A stretch of 64,000 nt of DNA from Fremontodendron californicum. Taxonomy: Eukaryota; Streptophyta; Magnoliopsida; Malvales; Malvaceae. Positions 53,616-61,955 of the stretch are shown here, in pieces. A program made the translations under genes and the position numbers. The notes below the pieces were generated by a model. It saw only the letters and a program-made list of their open reading frames with translations, was not told the DNA's origin and searched no databases. The stretch lies in contig JAULJL010000027.1 in NCBI GenBank assembly GCA_030761205.1, positions 20,090,501 to 20,154,500 of the forward strand, written 5' to 3'. How positions within the stretch are numbered: the first letter of the stretch is position 1; each line of letters begins with the position of its first letter.

Positions 53616-56600
53616 TGTAGACACCTAATTTTGTCCGGGCCACTAAACAGGTATGTTTTCTTCCCATATTGATGTTTCCGAGTATAAAAAGACTGTTTTC
53701 ATCCTGCAGGTGGTACTCCGAGACTTAGTTTAAGAGGGCGAGCATAAAAAGTCAAACTTGAAAAAAGTCAACCCCGAAAAAGTCAACCCCAGAAAGTCAA
53801 CTACTGAAAAAGTCAACCCACTTTCAAAATCAAGATTTTAAGTTCAATTGAAAAATGGAGAAAGAATTTTGATAATCCGAGGTCTACATTGAAAGATATG
53901 GAGTTCGGAAGTTGGGATTTGGAGATTCAGTAGAAAAGAAACCCTAATCCGAGAAATTTGGGGAAAAGTGCTTAAACGATCAAACTGGTCGAAATTGAAG
54001 GTTCCAAATGAAAGATAAGCACTGACTACGGGTAATGGAGAAGTCACTTGCAAGAAAAACCGAAAGAAAAGTCAATCCGGGAGAAAACCGAGAATTAGGG
54101 TTTTTAGTGGATTTCGGTGAAATCGGGAAGAATCACAGAAATGGCCCGACTTGGTAAGACCAAAGCCTCCAATGGATGAGGAATGATTAAAAAGGATGGC
54201 CCAAGGCTCAGATTGAAGAAAATCTAAAAATCGGACTTGTTTTGAGCAAAACCTGGTTTCGGAGGTTAAAGGGCAAAATTGGAAAATTTTGGGAAAAATA
54301 GCAAATGGACTCCGAAAATTATGGAAAATTTGTCAATCTCATTCTTAAATCATTTGAAAGAGATTGGTAAAAGAAAATCTTGATTCCGAGTTCGTTTGCA
54401 AAATGGCCAAATCCCGGGCTTCTTATGCAGTAATTCAAAAAGATAAATCCCGGAAAAATAGCAAATGGACTCCAAAAATTCTGAAATTTGGTAAATCTCA
54501 TTTTTAAATTATTTGGAAGAGATTGGCGAAAGAAAATCTTGATTCAGAGTTCATTTGCAAAATGGCTAAATCCCGAGCTTCCTATGCAGTAATTCAAGCC
54601 GATAAATCCCGACAAAATACCAAATGAGCTCCAAAAATTACGAAAACTTCCAGATCACACTTTTTAATTATTTTGAAGAGATTGGTGAAGAAAAATCTTG
54701 ATTTGGAGCTCGTTTAAAAAATGGTAAAAAGTAGGGGCATAAAAGGACATTTTGGGAAGAAAAAATCCAAATAAATAGCAAACGGACTCGGATAATTTTG
54801 AAAACTTCCAGAACTCAATATTTTATTATTTTGGAAGTATTAAAAAACTAAAAATTGAATTTGGAGCCCGTTTGATATTTATTTTGCATCCGGGAGGGCA
54901 AAATGGTCATTTCACCCAAGCAACCGAAAAGGGCTTTTTGGGCCCTTCAAAAAATCAGAGTTGGGCTGGAAAAAAGATGTCAACATTTTTCTTGGACAGC
55001 TGTAATTTGAGAGGGCTGAGATGCTAATCTAAGGGTGGTAATTTCATGACTTTTCATCTTGAATTATTGGCCATTTGATGGAAATTAGGTTACACAAAAA
55101 TGACAACATCTTGGAGTCCATATAAGCATCATTTTCTGCCAGCCCTAATGGGAGGGAGGCAGATTTTGTTTTTTCTTTTCCATTTTGGTTGATTTCTCTT
55201 AGTTTTTCTTAGTTTTTTTTATCTTCTTGGTTGAGAGCAAAAAAAGAAAAGTTTAGAAAAAAAGGAAAGTTTGAAGAGAAAAGCTTGAAATATTAGCTTC
55301 TTGAGGTTGCTCTTGAGCACCAACTCTTGCACTTTCATTTTCTATTCTTATTTTTTGCTATTTTAATCTCTACTTGGTGAGTTTTCATTTTAAAATAATG
55401 TTTCTTGTTCTTCCTTCATTTCCTTTCTTAAGTATATTTTTCTTACATTTTGTTTTTACAATAAACTCACCATGGCCAAATGGCCTACATTATTTATTTT
55501 AAGTTGTTGTTTTTGATTCATTTTACCATATTGTTTATGCTATTTTCTTTATTTTTGATGTTTTAAATATTATGTTATTTCATATTCTTAAGTTATATTT
55601 AATTTAGTTGCTTTGTTTGTTGCCATTTATGTCTTAGATATCATGTTTTTGCATTTTTAATTTTCTGTTTTCATGTTGTTTAAATTTGAGCATGTTTTAG
55701 AGTTAGCATATTAAGTGTTTGTGAAAATGCTTGTGTGATTCTTTGCATGATTCTTGTTTTATATCTTAGTGAGCATGTTTTAGATTTGGTATATTAGGTG
55801 TTTGTGAAAATGCTTGTGTGATTTTTGTGTTATGACTTAGTTTTTCATGCTAGCATACCAAGTGTTTGTGAAAATGCCATGCTTGTTGGAGCTTGAGGCC
55901 ATTTGGCTACTCCATGTGTTTTGCATTGTGTGTTGTATTTTTGTCATGCTAGTTGTTAGGTTTTTGCATTTGCATGATATTTGGTTGGATTTTTGAATTA
56001 AGCATGCCTTGTGTTTGTGAAAATGCCATGAATGTCTTAGGTCTAGGTTACATTAAATGCCATGCAAGTTCATGTTAGGTCTAGGCCATATTATTTGTGT
56101 CATGCATTTTCCTTACATTTAGGTTTAGATCCATGCATTTCATGCATTATGTTTGCTGCATTGTTTCATGCATTTCATGTTCATGCCACTTGAATAATGA
56201 CTTGAGCCAATTAATGGTTCAAGATCATGCTCTCTTGAGCACACTTGTGGAAAATTAAGTTTGTCAAATTGATTACTCTACCTTTGTGATTTTTTTTATT
56301 TAGCCAATTTTTATCTAACTTTCAAAGAGTCCTAGCTACTGCTTTCAAGTCATTTTATGAGTTTCAAATATTTTTACTTTGGTTTTTAAATGATTTTATC
56401 AAAAGCAAAAATGTGTTGGCAAAGCAGTTTTTTTCTCCTCCAAAAACTCGTACATCTATGATTTTTCTGGGAATTCATCTTTGATCAGAAAATTAAGCCG
56501 ATTTGTTTTCATGTAGTTTTACATGTCCTGAGTCTCCAGTATTTTTTTTAGAATTTTTGGAAGTTTTAAAAATTGGGTAAAAAATCGTGGATTAAAACTG

Positions 56601-58270
56601 GACAGTGGAGTCAGAATTGAATTTAAAGAAAAACAAAGCAGTTTTTTTTCTCCTCCAAAAACTCGTACATCTATGATTTTTCTGGGAATTCATCTTTGAT
56701 CAGAAAATTAAGCCGATTTGTTTTCGTGTAGTTTTACATGTCCTGAGTCTCCAGTATTTTTTTTAGAATTTTTGGAATTTTTGAAAATAGGATAAAAAAT
56801 CGTGGATTAAAACTGGACAGTGGAGTCAGAATTGAATTTAAAGAAAAACAAAGCAGTTTTTTCTCCTCCAAAAACTCGTACATCTCTGGTTTTTCTGGGA
56901 ATTCATCTTTGATCAAAAAATTAAGCCGATTTTTTCTCGTATAGTTTTATATGTCCTGAGTCTCCAGTATTTTTTTTAGAATTTTTGGAATTTTTAAAAA
57001 TAGGGTAAAAAATCGTGTATTAAAACTGGACAGTGGAGTCAGAATTGAATTTAAAGAAAAACCAATTTTCTGTTTTGGTTAATTTACTTAGAGTGGGCTG
57101 ATTAAGAGGGTTAGCTACTGACTTAGGATGATTTCTAAGCCCTTTTAAACTCTAAAAATGGTTTTTCAAGTCCCGGGTTAAGGGTAGTCAAGTCCGGATT
57201 TTTTAAACTTAGGAAATTAGAGCCATTTAAAAAAAAAATTAGCCCAGTTTTTATTGTTAATTCAAGCTTTTCAAAATTGTTTTTAAACAATCACAAAGTA
57301 TTTTGGTTTTAGAATGTTTAATTTGACATATTTTCCTAAGGTAGCCGGATATCTTTTTAGATATACGGATTTCCTTAATTAAAGGAAAAAATACATTTCA
57401 TGCATTGCATTTTTATTTTTATGCATATTATATGATAGCATTATTTTATTCCATGTCATTTAAATTATATGCCATATCATTCATGTTTGCCATGTCATTT
57501 AGGTTGCATTATGTTATTTAGATTTTGCTATGTCATTTTATTTATGTCATGCATATACATATTCATTTATTTTAAATGTTTTCAGAAAGATAATGGTTTT
57601 CAATAAAAAAATATAAAGATATTCCCGAGTTAAAATAATTCATGAGTTCTCTACCGGGTTTGCTGGAGGGAATATCATCAATTATCATTAATAAAGGAAT
57701 ATCTTTCTTTCAAAAAAGAGAATGATTCGGAAAGTTTTCCAAAACTAATAAAAATTTCTATATTTTGCCACGTTTGTTGGGGAATATAGGAAAATTTTGA
57801 ATTTATAAATTCCGGATCATTTTCAATAAAAAATGGAATTATTTTTAAATTGGGAATTAACTCGAAATACTAAATTTAAAACCAACTTTTACCGAGACTT
57901 GAGATAACACACGATTAATAAGGTACCGATTTATACGGGCGTTGTGGGGGTGCTAATCCTTCCCCACACGTAACCGACTCCCGAACCTGCTTATTTGATT
58001 TCTCTGGTTTAAAACGCAGACTTGAAATTGGTTTTTAAAATGTTTTAATTAATTTTTAAAATATTTTATAAAACCGGTTTTAATAGGTGGCCGATCACAC
58101 CTAGCTAAAAAAGATTGGTGGCGACTCCATGTCTTTTTTAAGGTCATTTTCAAAACCTTCATTTTTAGAGGAATTAAGTCGACTTTTCCTCGGGTTTTTT
58201 TTAATGTCACGCTTAACGAATAATAAAGTCTTGCGATGAGACTCGTCGTTATTTTTTTTAGGTTGCGACA
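53616..58270 (+). repeat. 3' LTR of Tat/Ogre-like element
   Basis: 4655 bp, colinear with 38951-43620; the length difference of 15 bp equals one unit of aaccccgaaaaagtc missing here. It ends GGTTGCGACA and is followed by the duplicated CCATT. Confidence 0.95.
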
Positions 58271-58275
58271 CCATT
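58271..58275 (+). repeat. Target-site duplication, right copy (CCATT)
   Basis: Matches 38946-38950. Confidence 0.95.
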
Positions 58276-59928
58276 TATTATGCCTCCCGAACTCTTAATG
58301 ATGCTCAATTGAACTATTCCACTACTGAAAAAGAACTTTTGGCTGTTGTATTTGCTTTAGAAAAATTTCGATCTTATTTAATTGGTACTAAAGTAATTGT
58401 ATATTCTGACCATGCAGCCCTTAAGTACTTGCTCACTAAAAAGGAGGCCAAACCAAGGTTGATTAGATGGATACTTCTCTTACAAGAGTTTGATTTGGAG
58501 ATAAAAGATAAGAGAGGTAGTGACAACCTGGTTGCGGACCATCTTAGCCGTTTAGTTCATGAAGAGGATGCACTACCCTTGAATGAGAACTTTCCGGATG
58601 AGCAACTTCTTTTTATAAGTACAACAACTCCTTGGTATGCCGATATTGTTAATTACTTAGTTACCAAGAAGTTTCCACAAGAGTTGACACAAGCTCAAAG
58701 AAATAAGATCAAGAGTGATGCCAAATACTACATATGGGATGATCCTTACCTTTGGAAGCATTGCTCCGATCAGATTATAAGAAGGTGTGTACTCGAAACT
58801 GAATTTCAATCTATTCTCACCTTTTGTCACTCTTATGCATGTGGAGGAGACTTTGGATCCAAAAGAACAGCCATGAAAGTTCTTGATTCTGGATTTTATT
58901 GGCCTACCATATTCAAAGATGCATACCTCTTTTGCAAGTCATGTGATCGTTGCCAAAGAACAGGTAACTTAGGTCCTAGAAATCAAATGCCTCAAACTCC
59001 AATACTTATTGTTGAAATTTTTGATGTATGGGGCATGGATTTCATGGGACCTTTTCCTCCTTCTTTTGGTAATCTTTATATTTTACTTGCCGTTGATTAT
59101 GTTTCAAAGTGGGTGGAAGCAAAATCCACTAGGACTAATGACTCTAAAGTTGTTTCAGATTTTGTCAAGACTAACATCTTGGCTAGGTTTGGAACGCCAA
59201 AGGCCATAATCAGCGATAGAGGTACTCACTTTTGCAATAGGACTATGGAAGCACTTTTGAGGAAGTATAACATCACACACAAGGTCTCCACCTCATATCA
59301 TCCTCAAACTAGTGGGCAAGCTGAAGTGTCAAACCGAGAAGTTAAGTCCATCCTTGAAAAGACAGTTAATCCAAATAGGAAGGATTGGAGTTCACGACTT
59401 GATGATGCACTTTGGGCTTATAGGACAGCATATAAGACACCCATTGGTATGTCTCCTTATCGACTTGTTTATGGTAAGCCTTGTCATCTTCCGGTTGAAT
59501 TGGAACATAAATCATATTGGGCTATCAAACAATGCAACATGGAGATGGATGAGATAGGAAAGAAAAGAAAACTTGACCTACAAGAATTAGAGGAGATAAG
59601 GAATGATGCCTATCAGAATTGTAGGATTTACAAGGAAAAGACTAAGGCATTCCATGACAAGATGATATCAAGAAAAGAATTTGTTGTTGGACAAAAAGTT
59701 CTTCTCTTCCATTCACGCCTTAAGTTATATCCAGGTAAGTTACGTTCTCGTTGGGTTGGACCTTTTGTTATTACTAATGTATTTACTCATGGTGCAGTTG
59801 AAATCCAAAGCCCGAAAACAGATAAGGCATTCAAAGTGAATGGTCATAGATTGAAGCCTTACTATGAGAACTTTCCAATACAAGATGTGGAGGAGTTTCC
59901 ACTTTTTGAGCCAAAGTATGTTGAATAA
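58276..59928 (+). pseudogene. pol: Pol 3' part: rest of RNase H and integrase, separated from RT by the insertion
   Basis: The frame is in phase with the RT part before the insertion. RNase H continues (TEKELLAVVFALEKF with Glu; VYSDHAALKYLL with Asp; DNLVADHLSRL). Integrase follows, numbered from the Met at 58309: zinc domain with FCHSY ... CKSCDRC, catalytic core D244 (GMDFMGPFP), D303 (ISDRGTHF), E339 (GQAEVSNRE), i.e. D-x58-D-x35-E, and a C-terminal region with GKLRSRWVGPF (GPY/F-like). The second zinc-binding His expected in a GGH-x-G motif appears as Asp (GGDFG). The 539-codon ORF from 58309 is otherwise complete to its TAA. Confidence 0.9.
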
Positions 59929-60409
59929 TAATGGCATGGGTCTAAGTCAAGCTGAGGACAATAAACCAAGCGCTTCTTGGAGAGGCAACCCAAAAGGATG
60001 AAGAGCATCTATTATATCAGATTTGCATATTCCTTACTCTCCATCATTCTATCTTTTATTTTTTTTCTTTTCTTGTGTTTAATAGTTCTTTTCTCTTACA
60101 TATAATTCTTGCATTGGGGGATAATAGCATTACATTGAGGACAATGTAAAAATTATGTGTGGGGGGAAGAATTTAGGATTTTATTTAGAGTGTTTTGTTT
60201 TTGAGTCTTTTTATGTTGTTTTTCTTTCTGATCCTTGTTTTGAAAATAACTAGATGTAAATATAATTTTTTTTAACCCCGGTTAAATGGCGGATAACGGT
60301 ACTCCGTGATTATTTAAATCGGTTCCATCAGCTACCCACAAAACTGATATTGTATATAAATTTCTCTTCCAATTTCTCTTTCAAATTTTTTTCATTTTTT
60401 TTTTTCAGG
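59929..60409 (+). other. Post-pol spacer: hairpins, G-tract and ORF-X leader
   Basis: 'cttggagaggcaacccaaaa' (about 59976-59996) is the counterpart of the GGAGGCAGCC hairpin after the mini-gags. TTACATTG-AGGA-CAATGTAA is at 60130-60149, with GTGTGGGGGGAAG at about 60157-60169. From 60240 on it matches the upstream region of the other ORF-X copies, with TTAACC/GGTTAA, TATATAAAT and ttttttttttcag ending at 60408. Confidence 0.65.
60130..60149 (+). other. Perfect hairpin before a G-tract
   Basis: TTACATTG-AGGA-CAATGTAA, 8-bp stem, followed 6-7 bp later by GTGTGGGGGG. Same module as at 9630. Confidence 0.6.
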
Positions 60410-60946
60410 ATGGATGATATTCTCACAAGATTGCAGAAACGATTTCCTCCTTTTCCTCGAAATATTTTACTGAAGCTTTACCAAGTTCGACTTGAAAGAT
60501 TAAGAATGCTTATGCACAAAGGGATTCCTGACGACATACGTTGGATAATTGAAGCCAAGGTACGTGAAGATGAATATCTTCCTGTTTTGCATTTACCAGG
60601 TACAGGTAGAAGCACTTTTGCAAAGAAGCGACGAGCAAAGCGCATGAGTTCAAATTGCCACAAATGTGCACGATGGACGTGTAACGGTAAATGTCGTTCT
60701 ATTGGGATTCCGTCCTCTAATCGAGATGATAAAATTGAATTCATTAAGGATGGACTGAGTAAGGAGAATTTGGGTAATATCCAACTTTCTCTTGAGACGC
60801 ATCCTAGTGGAGACGTACAAAGAGAAATTCTTGATTTATGGCCGCAATTCCAAAGGGAATGGCAACATCTTGGGAATCTGATGTTAAAAGACCCTGTTTG
60901 CCAGCTTGTAAGAAAACTGGATGGGAAGCATATCCTCGACTCATAG
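60410..60946 (+). CDS. ORF-X copy 5: putative zinc-binding nucleic-acid-binding protein, viral NABP-like
   Basis: Intact 178 codons. Residues 1-60 are predicted helical (LLKLYQVRLERLRML and IRWIIEAKV). GRSTFAKKRRAKRM at 66-79 is a basic, NLS-like motif; C83-x2-C86-x4-C91-x3-C95 follows, then SIGIPSSN and IEFIKDGL, then a C-terminal part with DLWPQFQREWQHL. The motif order matches small Cys-rich nucleic-acid-binding proteins of plant betaflexiviruses; this is inference to be tested with profiles. It lies 481 bp after pol and 361 bp before LOG, in the env-like position of an Athila element. A pyrimidine tract and CAG at 60406-60408 directly precede the ATG, so expression from a spliced RNA is plausible. 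Confidence 0.75.
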   Translation: MDDILTRLQKRFPPFPRNILLKLYQVRLERLRMLMHKGIPDDIRWIIEAKVREDEYLPVLHLPGTGRSTFAKKRRAKRMSSNCHKCARWTCNGKCRSIGIPSSNRDDKIEFIKDGLSKENLGNIQLSLETHPSGDVQREILDLWPQFQREWQHLGNLMLKDPVCQLVRKLDGKHILDS

Positions 60947-61307
60947 AAGGCGTTTAAGCCGTTTCTGGACGTAAAACCAGAGGAAGATGTGAGCCACAAT
61001 CACAACTACAATAAATGACTTCTCAGCTTTTGGTTTGATTTGCAATAACTTTATTTTGGTTTAATTTACGTGTTGTTCGATTTGTGTAACTATTCTCGTT
61101 TTTTTTTTATTTGTCTTTTACGGTTGATTTTTTTTTCTCTTTTTGATTTTCTTCCTGAAATCACGCAAAAATCTTTTGTTAGGTTAACATTTTCTTCTGA
61201 CAGGTCAGATACACTTTCGGCGACATTATTACTCTTGTCTGATTCACTACTGAGTCCTCTATATATTACACCATGTACTCATTCTCTTTCAGGCACTCGA
61301 AAAAAAA
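60947..61307 (+). other. ORF-X/LOG spacer with TATA-like, acceptor-like and A-rich signals
   Basis: It holds 'ttcttctgacag' near 61192-61203, CTATATATTAC near 61259, attctctttcag ending at 61292, and an A-rich run directly before the LOG ATG. The same arrangement is found in the other cassettes. Confidence 0.5.
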
Positions 61308-61955
61308 ATGGAAAGTACTTCATCCCAGCGCATTAAAAAAATTTGTGTCTTTGGAGGTGCTTATCCAGGAAAAAATAACATATTCACTGATGAAGCCATA
61401 AGAGTTGGAGTAATACTTGCCCAACAAAAGATCCACTTGATTTATGGAGGAGGTAGTACGGGTTTAATGGGAGCAATCGCTACAGCAGCACACGCCGGAG
61501 GAAGTCCAGTTCTAGGAATCGTGCCAAAACTATTCACAAGTTTTTGTGGACCTACCGTGGGTAAGGAAATACAAGTCTGGAGTGTCCCTGAACGGATAAC
61601 AATCATGTACCATTCTGCCGATGCATTCATTGCTTTACCAGGAGGTCTGGGTACATTGGAAGAAATAGCTTGCGTGGCTTCTTGGTCATCTTTGGTCACA
61701 AATAAGAAACCCATTGGTTTGCTTAATATTAATGGTTATTTTAGTAATTTGCTTTTATATTTAGATAATGCTGTGGATAATGGATTCATGTTTTCAGAGG
61801 CAAGGAGAACCATAATTTCTGCTACAACCATTGAAGATTTACTTAAAAAGCTCCAAGCTTATGAGTGTTTATCTGCTACGGTTGTTTCGCAAACGCTCGA
61901 AAAAAGAAAAAGAGATATGGACGAGCAAGGAGTGGATTGCACTTTGTCTTTGTGA
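61308..61955 (+). CDS. LOG: LOG-like cytokinin riboside 5'-monophosphate phosphoribohydrolase, copy 5
   Basis: Intact 215-codon intronless ORF in the gag-pol element. ICVFGGAYPGK (12-22), YGGGSTGLMG (46-55), R96 in PERITIMYH, ADAFIALPGGLGTLEE with the PGGxGTxxE signature at 111-119, and KKPIGLLNINGYF. The catalytic Arg and Glu of the LOG family appear to be kept; the Lys normally next to the Arg is Ile, and Tyr of PGGYGT is Leu. The C-terminal EKRKRD tail is shared by copies 4 and 5. Predicted activity is conversion of cytokinin riboside monophosphate to free base plus ribose 5-phosphate. If transcribed, it could raise local cytokinin; expression and activity are not shown by sequence. Confidence 0.9.
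   Translation: MESTSSQRIKKICVFGGAYPGKNNIFTDEAIRVGVILAQQKIHLIYGGGSTGLMGAIATAAHAGGSPVLGIVPKLFTSFCGPTVGKEIQVWSVPERITIMYHSADAFIALPGGLGTLEEIACVASWSSLVTNKKPIGLLNINGYFSNLLLYLDNAVDNGFMFSEARRTIISATTIEDLLKKLQAYECLSATVVSQTLEKRKRDMDEQGVDCTLSL

Larger units (their letters stand above)
38951..58270 (+). mobile_element. Non-autonomous Tat/Ogre-like LTR retrotransposon (19,320 bp) inserted in RNase H
   Basis: LTRs 38951-43620 (4670 bp) and 53616-58270 (4655 bp), TG...CA, 5-bp target duplication CCATT, primer site at 43624, polypurine tract ending at 53615. The internal region has two gag-related ORFs and a 2-kb 3' tandem repeat, but no protease, RT, RNase H or integrase that I can see. The lengths of LTR and element, the gag type and 3'-end tandem repeats fit the Tat lineage (Ogre and relatives). 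The LTRs differ by one 15-bp unit and about 13 substitutions found by eye, so insertion is recent. Confidence 0.9.
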
